Assembly: GCA_036381595.1 (NCBI GenBank)
Contig: DASVCN010000007.1
Coordinates: forward strand, 1 to 64,000
Length of the DNA stretch: 64,000 nucleotides
Direction: 5' to 3'
DNA from: Trueperaceae bacterium
Lineage (GTDB): Bacteria; Deinococcota; Deinococci; Deinococcales; Trueperaceae
Both the position numbers and the translations under genes were made by a program. The stretch's first letter is position 1. Every line of letters begins with the position of its first letter. A model generated the notes under the pieces. It saw only the letters and a list, made by a program, of their open reading frames with translations. It did no database searches and had not been told where the DNA came from. Below, piece after piece: positions 33,475 through 42,140 of the stretch.

Positions 33475-34638
33475 TCAGAAGGCGTCCGCCCGGGCCATGA
33501 ACGGAGCGCGCCTCCCGCCCAGCGCCGCGATCGCGTCGAGCGCCTCGACGCTGCCGGTCGCCGCACCGTGCTGGAGCGCGGCCCGAGGCGGCATCAGGCC
33601 GGTGAGCAGGAGGGGCAGAGTCTCCACGCGTAGCTCTACGTCAGGCGCTCCTGCCTTGGCCTCTATTGCAGTTCCATCCGGACCGGTGCGCACGCTGAAA
33701 GTCCCCTCGTTCCACGGGCAGGACGCATCGTGCAGCCTCAGGGTAAAACTCTCCTCGCGATCGCTCGCCAGCGGCCCAAGGGCGGCCGAGAGGTCGACGA
33801 TCCGGGCCTGCATCGGCCAGCGGGAGCGCGAGTGACGGGTGCGGTGGTCGAGGGCCAGGGGGTCGTCGGCCGGCAGGCTGAGCCGCACCGCGTCCACCTG
33901 ACCCTGCATGGAGCCGATGAAGGCGAGCAGGTCGCTCCTCCCCCGGGGAGCCCGGTAGGCGTAATCCTCGACCGTCAGCAGGGTGCGTCCCTCGTCACGA
34001 GAGAGCGCGAAGAGCAAGTAGGCATCCTCGAACCGGTAGAGGAAGGTAGGGGCCTCGAGCCACCACTCGCTCACCAGTCGCTTCCATGCCTCGCGCGGGT
34101 CTTCCCTTCGGGTCAGGCAGAAGTTGTGACCCTTCGCCCAGGCCTCGTAGATGGGCGCCATCTCGGCGAAGCGAGACAGCTCCAGGGGCTCCGCCGCCGG
34201 AGGCTGACCGCTGTAGAGGTAGTCGATCGGTAACTCCAGGTCGACCGAGGAGGGCACCGATTGCCAGCCCAACCGGCTGTAGAAGCGCGGGTCGAACGGG
34301 TACTCCAGGCACCAGCCCACCCCATCTTCGTGCAACTCTTTCAGGCCAGCGAGCAGCAGGTTGCGGATATGCCCGCGGCGGCGGTACTGAGGGGCCGAAG
34401 CTACGCCGGCCAGCCCTCCCATCGGGACTTCGGTGCCCGCCAGGTACATGGTCATCGGATAGACGGTGATCACGCAGGCGATCCGGGCGTTGACGAACAT
34501 CGCGCGGCTGTACGGCAACCGCTTCGCCATTATCTCCCGGTAGGTCTGCTCGTCCAGCTCCCACGGCGGGAAGGAGACCGACCGCACCTCGAGGAAGAGG
34601 TCGAGATCGTCCCGACCCAGATCGCGGATCTCGCTCAT
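33475..34638 (-). CDS. Eis-like GNAT N-acetyltransferase with SCP2-type C-terminus
   Basis: 387 residues of the Eis family: two GNAT folds followed by a sterol-carrier-like domain. The first GNAT has the acetyl-CoA loop VASAPQYRRRGHIRNLL (V-x-x-x-x-R-R-x-G-x). The central part LGWQSVPSSVDLELP and the end LTLRLHD-type plus ALLLTGLMPPRAAL match the Eis fold, where the C-terminal carboxylate completes the active site. Mycobacterial Eis acetylates aminoglycosides and proteins at several amines; the substrate here is unknown. The ATG is 1 nt after the Lrp-type regulator, so the two form an operon. Confidence 0.85.
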   Translation of the reverse strand: MSEIRDLGRDDLDLFLEVRSVSFPPWELDEQTYREIMAKRLPYSRAMFVNARIACVITVYPMTMYLAGTEVPMGGLAGVASAPQYRRRGHIRNLLLAGLKELHEDGVGWCLEYPFDPRFYSRLGWQSVPSSVDLELPIDYLYSGQPPAAEPLELSRFAEMAPIYEAWAKGHNFCLTRREDPREAWKRLVSEWWLEAPTFLYRFEDAYLLFALSRDEGRTLLTVEDYAYRAPRGRSDLLAFIGSMQGQVDAVRLSLPADDPLALDHRTRHSRSRWPMQARIVDLSAALGPLASDREESFTLRLHDASCPWNEGTFSVRTGPDGTAIEAKAGAPDVELRVETLPLLLTGLMPPRAALQHGAATGSVEALDAIAALGGRRAPFMARADAF

Positions 34639-34639
34639 C

Positions 34640-35101
34640 TCAATCGTGGTCGAACGGCAGGTGCATGGGCCGCTCGACGTTGGTCCTCAGGACCATCGTC
34701 GTCTCGGTCCGCTCGACGCCTTCGAGCATGAATAGCCGATCGAGGAAGCCGTCGAGAGCCTGGGTGTTGGGCACCCGCACTTTGGCGATGTAGGCGTAGT
34801 TCCCGGCCACGGCGTGCAGCTCTTCGATCTCCGGAAGGCCAAGGAGCCTCTCCACCAGATGAGCGGCCGGCTTCCTGGGCTGAGGCGCTATCGCTACGAA
34901 CGCGCAGATCCCCAGGCCCAACCGGTCGGCATCGAGCACCGCCCGATACCCCTGGATCACACCGGCCTGTTCGAGCTTCCTCACCCGCTCGCCCACGGCG
35001 GGTGCCGAGAGGCCGACGGCCTTCGCCAGGGCGGCGTGGGATGCGCGGCCGTCTTCGCGGAGGATCTGCAGGATCTGACGGTCGACTGCGTCGAAGTTCA
35101 T
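34640..35101 (-). CDS. Lrp/AsnC-family transcriptional regulator
   Basis: 153 residues. The N-terminal helix-turn-helix reads VDRQILQILREDGRASHAALAKAVGLSAPAVGERVRKLEQAGVIQGYRA, the Lrp/AsnC signature. The C-terminal RAM domain covers CAFVAIAPQ through AVAGNYAYIAKVRVPNTQALDGFLDRL and would bind an amino-acid effector. It is directly upstream of the Eis-like acetyltransferase (1-nt gap), which it may control. A TACTCT box lies 10 nt before the ATG, with GGAGCC between as a short ribosome site. Confidence 0.93.
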   Translation of the reverse strand: MNFDAVDRQILQILREDGRASHAALAKAVGLSAPAVGERVRKLEQAGVIQGYRAVLDADRLGLGICAFVAIAPQPRKPAAHLVERLLGLPEIEELHAVAGNYAYIAKVRVPNTQALDGFLDRLFMLEGVERTETTMVLRTNVERPMHLPFDHD

Positions 35102-35184
35102 GGCTCCGCAAAGAGTACCACTCAGGTGATGACCGAAAGACCGATGCAGCCGAGCTTCCCGACCCGGTGCCAGCGTGCTGCTGG

Positions 35185-35190
35185 TAACCT
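35185..35190 (+). promoter_or_regulatory. -10 box of YmdB-like gene leaderless start
   Basis: TAACCT ends 6 nt before the ATG at 35197; no ribosome site. Confidence 0.5.
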
Positions 35191-35196
35191 ACGCCG

Positions 35197-35970
35197 ATGC
35201 ATGCCCTCTTCATCGGCGACGTCTTCGGCAAACCCGGTCTCGAGGTGACGGCCGCCTACCTGGAGAGGTTCGGTGATCGTTACGACTTCGTCGTCGCCAA
35301 CGGCGAGAACGCGGCCGGCGGTTACGGCATCACCCGTAAGCACTTCGAGCAACTTCGCGAGATGGGGATCGACGTCGTGACCCTGGGCAACCACACCTGG
35401 GATCAGGCAGAGGTCGTCGAACTGCTCGAGGAGACGCCTCGGCTGCTTCGTCCTCTCAACTACCCGCCGGGGACGCCCGGCCTCGGGCACGCCAGCTTCG
35501 TCGCCCGAGGCGGAGAGCGGGTGACGGTCGCACAGGCGATGGGCAGGGTCTACATGGATGCCCTCGACGATCCGTTCCGCGCGCTCGACAGCGTGGTCGA
35601 AGGTGTGACGCCGGGCGAAGCACTGATCGTCGATTTCCACGCCGAAGCGACCTCCGAGAAGAAGGTGATGGGTTTTCACCTGGCGGGCCGCGCGAGCGCC
35701 GTCGTGGGCACTCACACGCACGTTCAGACGGCCGACGAGACGATCGCCGACGGAACCGCTTACATCACCGACGTCGGGATGTCGGGCGTGCAGTTCTCCT
35801 CGCTGGGGATGAACTTCGAAGAGGTCCACTACCGCTTCGTCACCAAGATGCCCCGGCGATTCAGGCCTGCCGACCGGCCAGGTACCCTCTGTGCCGTCTC
35901 AATCGAGATCAGGGGCGGTCGGGCGAAGAGGATCGAGCGGATCCAGTGGCAGGCGGATGGGCCGGAGTAG
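35197..35970 (+). CDS. YmdB-family metallophosphoesterase
   Basis: 257-residue binuclear metal phosphodiesterase of the YmdB type, known in Bacillus for 2',3'-cyclic nucleotide hydrolysis and biofilm/motility switching. The metal ligands are in MHALFIGDVFGKPG, ANGENAAGGYGIT, TLGNHTWDQ, DFHAEATSEK and VGTHTHVQTADE, all intact. GTAYITDVGMSG and the C-terminal RIQWQ complete the family pattern. A TAACCT box ends 6 nt before the ATG. It lies 25 nt upstream of ppc but ppc has its own -10 element. Cytoplasmic. Confidence 0.93.
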   Translation: MHALFIGDVFGKPGLEVTAAYLERFGDRYDFVVANGENAAGGYGITRKHFEQLREMGIDVVTLGNHTWDQAEVVELLEETPRLLRPLNYPPGTPGLGHASFVARGGERVTVAQAMGRVYMDALDDPFRALDSVVEGVTPGEALIVDFHAEATSEKKVMGFHLAGRASAVVGTHTHVQTADETIADGTAYITDVGMSGVQFSSLGMNFEEVHYRFVTKMPRRFRPADRPGTLCAVSIEIRGGRAKRIERIQWQADGPE

Positions 35971-35983
35971 GGGAGAGCGGGGG

Positions 35984-35989
35984 TAGAAT
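35984..35989 (+). promoter_or_regulatory. -10 box of ppc leaderless start
   Basis: TAGAAT, as in the glmM promoter, ends 6 nt before the ppc ATG. Confidence 0.55.
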
Positions 35990-35995
35990 CCGCCG

Positions 35996-38779
35996 ATGGG
36001 CGACCAGTTGACCAAGCGGCAGACGACCGGGGAAGCGTCAGGACGCGAAGAGGCGTTCGCACGGCTGAGGGCCGATGTAGACTTCCTCGCCAGCACCCTG
36101 GGCAACGTGATACGGGAGCTCGAGGGCCCGGAGCTCTTCGAGCTGGTGGAAAGGGTACGGCTTCTCACCAAGCGACTCAGGGGCGATCCCCGGCCCGAGC
36201 TACAGCGCGAGCTGAAGGAGTTGCTCGAAGGCCTCTCGCTCGAGCGAGCCGACCGGGTGCTGCGGGCGTTCACGGTCTACTTCCAGCTGATAAACCTCGC
36301 CGAGGAGATCCACCGGGTGAGGGTCAACAGGCTCCGGGAGGGCAGTTCGACCCTGGAAGCGCCGCGCAGCGAGTCGGTGGCAGCGGCGGTGAAGTCCCTG
36401 CGGGACCAGGGCTGGTCGCGAGGTGAGGTCCGGCGCTTCATCGAGGAGCTCGACATCGAGCTCACCATGACCGCGCATCCGACCGAGGTGAAGCGCTACA
36501 CCATCAGGCTCAAGCTGGAGCGGATCGCGTCGGCCATGCGCAGGCTGTCCGAGCACGACCTCTCGCCGCGGCAACGGAGCGACCTGGAGGACGAGATCCA
36601 CGCCGAGGTCGCCACCCTGTGGCAGACCAGGGAGCTCTTCTCGGTAAAGCCGACGGTGATAGACGAGGTCAAGAGCGCCCTCTACTACTTCCGGCAGTCG
36701 CTCCTGGACGCCGTTCCCCAGCTGATGCTCGACATGGAGGGAGCGCTCGAGAGTTACTTCGGCCGGGGTGGAGAGGATGGAGCGGGCGAAGCTCCGCGCG
36801 ACGTGGCCGAGGAGCCGTTGCCGCCGGTGATCCGCTTCCGCTCCTGGATCGGGGGCGACCGGGACGGCAACCCGTTCGTCGAGCCGGACACCACCCGGGA
36901 GGCGTTCAGACTGCAGTCCGAGGTCGCCGTCGAGCGTCTGCTGCGCGATGTCGATGGGCTGGTGCAGCGGCTCTCGCAGTGGGAGAAGCGGGTGCCGCTC
37001 ACACCGGAGTTCCGCGAAGACCTGGAGCGCCTCAACGAACTGCACGGTCTGCCCGACCGTTTCGCCGGCGAGCCGTTCCGCCAGAAGCTCTTCCACATCC
37101 ATGCCTTCCTGCGCGCGGAAGCGCAGAGGGCCCCCGACGACGACCGCGGCGCCGCCTACCCTGGCGGCATCGAAGCGTTCGAAGCCGACCTGCGACTCAT
37201 CGAGGAAACTCTGGCGCAGGGCCCCGGACAGCGAGTCGTTCGAGCTTTCGTCAGGCCCACCCGTTACCGGGCGGCTGCCTTCGGCTTCCACCTGGCCGCG
37301 ATCGACCTGCGCGAGCACTCACGCGTACACGAGACCGCGGTTGCCGACCTGCTGCGTTACGGCGGCGTCACCGAGGAGTACGAACGGTTGCCCGAAACGG
37401 CGCGCGTGCGGCTGCTGGCGAACGAGATCGCCGACCGCAGACCCCTCGCCCCCGAGGGCGCCGAACTGGCAGAGGAGACGGAGAAGGCGCTGGCGTTCCT
37501 GCGGGCGATGCGCGGCGCCCGGCGTCGCTTCGGCGAGCCCGCCGTGGGCAGCTACATCGTTTCCATGACCGAAGGCGTCAGCGACGTGCTCGAGGTACTC
37601 ATCCTCGCCAAGCAGGCGGGATTCCTCGACATCGACGCGACTCCACTGTTCGAGACCGGCGACGACCTCAAGCGGGCGCCGCAAGTCCTGGAGGAGCTCT
37701 TCTCCCTGCCCGGCTATCGCCGGCACGTGGAGGCCAGGGGCATCCAGGAGGTGATGATCGGCTACTCCGACTCGAACAAGGACGCCGGCTTCCTGGCCGC
37801 CAACTGGGCGCTCTACGAGGCTCAGGAGGGGATAGCCCGAGTCTGCCGCGAGGCGGGCATCAAGCTGAGGCTGTTCCACGGCCGCGGCACCTCGATAGGG
37901 CGTGGCGGAGGTCCCAGCGGTCAGGCGATCCTGGCCCAACCCCCCGGCTCGCTGGGCGGGCGTATGCGCATCACCGAACAGGGTGAGGCGCTAAGCGACC
38001 GGTATACCGACCCGGATCTCGCTCACCGCCACCTGGAGCAGGTCGCTTACGCCTTCATCCTCTCCTCCGCCCGGGACGCCCGTTCGCTGGAGGAGTTGCC
38101 GGACCGCTTCCGCGAGGCCGCCGGCCGCGCGGCCGATCAGGCGCGTCTCAAGTACCGGGAACTGCTGGAAGCCCCGGGCTTCCTCGACTTCTATCACCAG
38201 GTGACGCCGATCGGCGAGATCAGCCGGCTGCAGATAGGGTCGCGGCCGGCTCATCGCAAGGGGGGCAGATCGCTCTCGAACCTGCGCGCCATCCCCTGGG
38301 TCTTCTCCTGGACCCAGTGCCGCGCTAACCTGCCGGGATGGTTCGGGCTGGGTAGCGGGCTGAGCGTGCTCGAGGCGGAGGAGCTCCGCAGCATGTACCG
38401 GGAGTGGCCCTTCTTCAGGACCATCCTCGACTTCGCCCAGATGAGCCTCGCCAAGGCCGACATGGGCATCTTCCAGAGCTACCTCGAGCTGGTCGAGCCG
38501 GAGCTGAGGGAGCGCTTCTGGCCTCTCATCGAGCGTGAGCACCGGCTCTCGGTCGAGCTGGTCGAGCTGGCTACCGGCTCGCCGCTGCTCGAGCACGACC
38601 TGACCCTCGCCCGGGCGATCGAGCTGCGCAACCCGTATGTGGATCCGATTTCACATCTGCAGGTCGAACTGCTCAAGCGTCTGCGCAACGGAGGGGACGA
38701 GCAGGGCCGTGAGGAGCTCGAGTACGCCATGCTCGTCACGCTCATCGGGATCTCGGCTGGCCTGCGCAACACCGGCTGA
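35996..38779 (+). CDS. ppc: Phosphoenolpyruvate carboxylase
   Basis: 927-residue anaplerotic enzyme that carboxylates PEP to oxaloacetate. The catalytic His lies in ELTMTAHPTE near residue 160. Further motifs are RSWIGGDRDGNPFV, VMIGYSDSNKDAGFLAANWALYEAQ, the glycine loop FHGRGTSIGRGGGP near residue 630, and LRAIPWVFSWTQCR. The end LLITLIGISAGLRNTG-like VTLIGISAGLRNTG is the conserved C-terminus that reaches the allosteric aspartate site. Full length. It is transcribed from its own leaderless-type promoter. Confidence 0.97.
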   Translation: MGDQLTKRQTTGEASGREEAFARLRADVDFLASTLGNVIRELEGPELFELVERVRLLTKRLRGDPRPELQRELKELLEGLSLERADRVLRAFTVYFQLINLAEEIHRVRVNRLREGSSTLEAPRSESVAAAVKSLRDQGWSRGEVRRFIEELDIELTMTAHPTEVKRYTIRLKLERIASAMRRLSEHDLSPRQRSDLEDEIHAEVATLWQTRELFSVKPTVIDEVKSALYYFRQSLLDAVPQLMLDMEGALESYFGRGGEDGAGEAPRDVAEEPLPPVIRFRSWIGGDRDGNPFVEPDTTREAFRLQSEVAVERLLRDVDGLVQRLSQWEKRVPLTPEFREDLERLNELHGLPDRFAGEPFRQKLFHIHAFLRAEAQRAPDDDRGAAYPGGIEAFEADLRLIEETLAQGPGQRVVRAFVRPTRYRAAAFGFHLAAIDLREHSRVHETAVADLLRYGGVTEEYERLPETARVRLLANEIADRRPLAPEGAELAEETEKALAFLRAMRGARRRFGEPAVGSYIVSMTEGVSDVLEVLILAKQAGFLDIDATPLFETGDDLKRAPQVLEELFSLPGYRRHVEARGIQEVMIGYSDSNKDAGFLAANWALYEAQEGIARVCREAGIKLRLFHGRGTSIGRGGGPSGQAILAQPPGSLGGRMRITEQGEALSDRYTDPDLAHRHLEQVAYAFILSSARDARSLEELPDRFREAAGRAADQARLKYRELLEAPGFLDFYHQVTPIGEISRLQIGSRPAHRKGGRSLSNLRAIPWVFSWTQCRANLPGWFGLGSGLSVLEAEELRSMYREWPFFRTILDFAQMSLAKADMGIFQSYLELVEPELRERFWPLIEREHRLSVELVELATGSPLLEHDLTLARAIELRNPYVDPISHLQVELLKRLRNGGDEQGREELEYAMLVTLIGISAGLRNTG

Positions 38780-38871
38780 ACCGCTTCCGGCGTTAGCATT
38801 GAGCGTGCATCCTCTCATCTGGTACGAAGGAATCGTTCGATACCATGGGCTGATATCGGTGAGGAGCTGAC

Positions 38872-39546
38872 GTGGAACTACTGTTGAGCGGCGGCATCGT
38901 CCTGGTCGCCATACTTCTCGTTTCTCTCTACGCCCTCTACCTGTTCCTCGAGCGCTTCCTGAAGCTGTCGAAGGAGAGGGTGGAGGCCGACGCCCTGATG
39001 AACAAGGTCAACGCCGCCATCCGCGACCGCGACCTCGATCTGGCTCTGGCCGCCTGCGAACGCCACGGTGGGCCTGTAGCCAGGGTGATCCAGTCTGCCC
39101 TGCGGAGCCTCCCGTACGGCCGTGACGCGGTGGCAGCGGCCTTCCAGGAGGCGACGCTGCAGGAAGAGCAGCGGCTCTCCAGGGGCATCCGGCCGCTCTC
39201 TACGATCGCTCAGATCGCCCCGCTGCTGGGCCTGCTGGGCACCGTCACAGGCATGATCATCGCCTTCGGCGAGATCTCACAGCAGGGGACCGGCAACCCC
39301 GCCGCACTGGCCGACGGCATCGGCCAGGCGCTGGTCACGACCGCGGCCGGCCTAATCGTGGCCATACCCTCGCTCATCGGCGTCAACTACCTCGCCAGCC
39401 GGGTCGACAGCATCATGCTCGAGATCGAACGGCGGCGCGAGGAGCTGATGGGGAACATCGTCCAGGTGGTGAAGGGCCGGCGCGACGAGAAGCGAGACGA
39501 GAAGAGGAGCGAGCCCAGCTACGACCCGCTGCCCTCCGAAGCATGA
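38872..39546 (+). CDS. ExbB/TolQ-family proton channel subunit
   Basis: 224-residue MotA/TolQ/ExbB protein with three membrane spans (about residues 5-27, 105-130 and 148-175). The conserved channel threonines are in PLLGLLGTVTGMIIAF and QALVTTAAGLIVAIPS. The basic tail RRDEKRDEKRSE is cytoplasmic. It forms the pentameric stator with an ExbD dimer and uses the proton motive force to drive a TonB- or TolA-like partner. The GTG follows GAGGAGC. exbD overlaps its stop by 4 bp and a TonB-like fusion follows, so these three are one motor operon. Confidence 0.94.
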   Translation: MELLLSGGIVLVAILLVSLYALYLFLERFLKLSKERVEADALMNKVNAAIRDRDLDLALAACERHGGPVARVIQSALRSLPYGRDAVAAAFQEATLQEEQRLSRGIRPLSTIAQIAPLLGLLGTVTGMIIAFGEISQQGTGNPAALADGIGQALVTTAAGLIVAIPSLIGVNYLASRVDSIMLEIERRREELMGNIVQVVKGRRDEKRDEKRSEPSYDPLPSEA

Positions 39547-39947
39547 GACGACAGACCCGCTACTACAACCGTCAGCCCACCCTCCTCGACCTGACGCCGA
39601 TGGTCGACGTGGTGTTCCTGCTGATCATCTTCTTCATGGTGTCGACGACCTTCATCACCTTGGAGTCGGGCCTGCCGGTGGACCTGCCGCAAGCCCAGAG
39701 CGCGACGGCTCAGTCGAGCGAGGTTCCCACGGTTACCGTCAACAGCGAGGGGGCGATCTTCGTCGCCGGCTCGCAGGTTCAACAGGCAGACCTGGCTGCC
39801 GCCCTCCGTACGCGGCTCGAGGCGAGTGGTCAGGGCACGGTCGTATTGCGGGCCGACCAGTCCGTTCCGCACGGCCTCATCGTGCGAGTGATGGACCTCA
39901 TCAGGCAGGCGGGAGCGCAGCGCATCTCCATCGCCACGGGTGGCTGA
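39543..39947 (+). CDS. ExbD/TolR-family proton channel subunit
   Basis: 134 residues: a short cytoplasmic N-terminus, one membrane span with the proton-carrying Asp (residue 22 in LDLTPMVDVVFLLIIFFMV), and a periplasmic-type domain with VTVNSEGAIFVAGSQV and ADQSVPHGLIVRVMDLIRQAGAQRISIATG. The ATG overlaps the exbB stop (ATGA). It stops immediately before the GTG of the next gene. With ExbB it forms the motor expected to act on the downstream TonB-like/DUF3048 protein. Confidence 0.94.
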   Translation: MRRQTRYYNRQPTLLDLTPMVDVVFLLIIFFMVSTTFITLESGLPVDLPQAQSATAQSSEVPTVTVNSEGAIFVAGSQVQQADLAAALRTRLEASGQGTVVLRADQSVPHGLIVRVMDLIRQAGAQRISIATGG

Positions 39948-42131
39948 GTGGAGAGCTTCCGGAGCGGTCTGAGGAGTTTCTGGGAGGACGCCGACCGGCG
40001 CAGAGCAGGGATGCTCTCGCTGGCGGCACACCTGTGCGTCCTCCTGCTCTTCGTCCTCTGGTTGTCGCAGCCCAAAGAGGTACCGCTCCCCGAGTTCATC
40101 GTCATCGAGCTGGGTACTCCCGCCCCTTCCGAGCAGGTGAGCGAAGCGGCCGCCAACGAGGAGGCGGCGCCAACCGCCCCGCTGCCCCGGGTGGCGGAGC
40201 AGCAGAGCGGTGAACCCCAGGCGAGGTCAGCCGAGCAGGTCGAGTCGGTAGCCCCGGAACCGGAGGAGGTGACGCGGCAACCCCAGCCGGCGCCGCCACA
40301 ACCCGCGCCACCACAGGTAGCCGAGGAAGAGTCTCGGGCTCGACCCTCGGTTGCCGCCACACCCACCCCGGCGCCTGCCGAGGAGGTGGCGCAGAGCGAC
40401 GAACCGCCGGTCGCGCCGGTACCCCAGGTGCGTGCCCCTGCTCCGCAGCCGGCGACCGACCTGCCGGTGGCAACGGCCGCCACGGTCCTGCCGGAGATAG
40501 ACGAGGTCGATCTCGAGCCGCGGCCGGCCGAACAGGCGATCCGCATCCCGCAGCCCGCTGCGACGGTGGAGGTGCCTGAGGCGCTGACGGTGGCCGTGAC
40601 CCCGTCGGTCCGGGTGGCTGCGCCCGAGGAGATTCCGAGTCCCGACGCCACCGCGAACGTCGCGCCGCCTCGGGCGATACCCGCTCCCAACGCAAGCGCT
40701 CAGGTGGCGGCGGCGCAGGCAGTTCCCATGCCGGGTGCGAGGGCAGAGGTTGCTCAGGCCGTACCGGTGCCGCAGCCAGGCGCCACAGCCCAGGTTGCTG
40801 CCGCCGTACCCGTGCCGCGACCGCAGGCGACCGCCAGCGTGGCAGCGCCCACCGCCCTGCCGACTCCGCAGGTATCGGCGAGTGTGGCGGCAGCGGCGCC
40901 CGTGCCGCTACTTGGGGTGGAGGCCGAGGTAGCGCAGGCCACGACCATCCCCACGCCGGGCGCCCAGGCTCAGGTACCTACTGCGCGGCCGGTGACCGTG
41001 GCAGCGCAGGTCGTGGTGGACAGGCCGAGGGACATACCGGCGCCGACAGTGAGCGCTCAGGTGACGGCCCCTCTGCCGGCACTGGGCGCCGCGATGGCCG
41101 GTGCTGCCCCTGCCGGTGCCGCTCAGAACCCCAGCAACCGGATAGATGAGCGACAGGCGGGAGGGAACTCCGATCGGCCGGCGCAGGTGAACCCCGATGA
41201 AGGTGCGCTCGCCGGCAACCTTGGTAGGGCAGCCGTCGCCGCCCCCGGTGCCGGCGATGGAGCGACCGCATTGCGGCCCGAGGTGCCGTTCCGCGACAGT
41301 CGCCTGAGACCCCTCGCCGTACTGCTCGACAACTTCCGCGGCTACCCTCAGGCCGGCCTGGCCGAGGCTACCGCGATCGCAGAGATGCCGGTCGAGGGCG
41401 GCCTCACCCGACTCATGGCGATCTACGACCAGGTCGATCCGGAGCGGGTCGGGCCGATCCGCAGCGCCCGCGACTACTTCGTCGACCTCGCCCGCCGGTT
41501 CGACGGCATCCTCGTCCACGACGGCGGCTCCCCGGCGGCTCTCGCCGCGATCGATCGGGGCAGGCTGCCGACCCTGAACGCCTACAGGTTCGGCGAGCTC
41601 TTCTCCAGGGGCCAGGGCAGAGAGGCGCCCTACAACCTCTATTCGAGCGGGAACTCCCTGCGCGACGCGATCAACCGGTTGAGTCTCGGCCAGTCGCTCG
41701 AGATGCGGGGAGTGGTGCCCCGGCCGCCCGAGGAGGCGCCGGAAGCCGAGGCGGTCGAGGTCAGTTTCGGCGCCAACTACAGCAGCGGATTCGCGTATAT
41801 CAGGGAGCTGGACATCTACCGTTGGGTGCGCAACGGCGATCCCGCTGTCGATGCCAGCGGCAGGCCGGTCTTCGTGGACGCTGTTCTGCTGGCTCGGATC
41901 GACGCCCGCCCGATTCCGGATGACCCGGCGGGACGGCTCTATATACCGTTGCGGGGGGGCGAAGCGACACTCTACCTGCGCGGCAAGGCGATCCCGGGAC
42001 GGTGGCAGCCTGCGCCGCAAGAGGGGGAGGGGATACTCTTCGTCAGCGATGACGGCGAACAGATGGACCTGGCGCCGTTCCGGACCTGGATGCTCTTCGC
42101 TCCCGGATTCGCGCAGGTGGCCAGCCGCTAG
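39948..42131 (+). CDS. TonB-like membrane anchor fused to DUF3048 domain
   Basis: 727 residues with an unusual order. A cytoplasmic N-terminus leads into one membrane span (about 21-40, GMLSLAAHLCVLLLFVLWLS). That span has the Ser-x3-His spacing (S24, H28) that TonB and TolA use to contact ExbD/TolR. EFIVIELGTPAP follows, then a Pro/Ala/Glu-rich stretch, about ten 15-residue repeats (residues about 226-373), and a Gly/Ala-rich linker. From about residue 454 comes a full DUF3048 domain (RPLAVLLDN, EGGLTRLMAIY, VGPIRSARDYFVDLA, HDGGSPAALAAI). No TonB C-terminal domain is present. The GTG is adjacent to the exbD stop. DUF3048 function is not established; Bacillus YerB is a lipoprotein member. 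Confidence 0.85.
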   Translation: MESFRSGLRSFWEDADRRRAGMLSLAAHLCVLLLFVLWLSQPKEVPLPEFIVIELGTPAPSEQVSEAAANEEAAPTAPLPRVAEQQSGEPQARSAEQVESVAPEPEEVTRQPQPAPPQPAPPQVAEEESRARPSVAATPTPAPAEEVAQSDEPPVAPVPQVRAPAPQPATDLPVATAATVLPEIDEVDLEPRPAEQAIRIPQPAATVEVPEALTVAVTPSVRVAAPEEIPSPDATANVAPPRAIPAPNASAQVAAAQAVPMPGARAEVAQAVPVPQPGATAQVAAAVPVPRPQATASVAAPTALPTPQVSASVAAAAPVPLLGVEAEVAQATTIPTPGAQAQVPTARPVTVAAQVVVDRPRDIPAPTVSAQVTAPLPALGAAMAGAAPAGAAQNPSNRIDERQAGGNSDRPAQVNPDEGALAGNLGRAAVAAPGAGDGATALRPEVPFRDSRLRPLAVLLDNFRGYPQAGLAEATAIAEMPVEGGLTRLMAIYDQVDPERVGPIRSARDYFVDLARRFDGILVHDGGSPAALAAIDRGRLPTLNAYRFGELFSRGQGREAPYNLYSSGNSLRDAINRLSLGQSLEMRGVVPRPPEEAPEAEAVEVSFGANYSSGFAYIRELDIYRWVRNGDPAVDASGRPVFVDAVLLARIDARPIPDDPAGRLYIPLRGGEATLYLRGKAIPGRWQPAPQEGEGILFVSDDGEQMDLAPFRTWMLFAPGFAQVASR
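40623..41066 (+). repeat. 45-bp (15-residue) repeats inside the TonB-like/DUF3048 gene
   Basis: About ten units of 15 residues with pattern xxIPxPxAxAxVAxx, for example PRAIPAPNASAQVAA, AVPVPQPGATAQVAA and PTALPTPQVSASVAA. The units are in frame, diverged, and form the periplasmic spacer between the membrane anchor and DUF3048. Confidence 0.85.
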
Positions 42132-42140
42132 CCCCGTCCC

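Noticed and set aside
38821-38844. Inverted repeat GGTACGAA/TTCGATACC before exbB
   Set aside because: Needs a bulge and has no conserved partner signal, so it was not listed as a regulatory feature.
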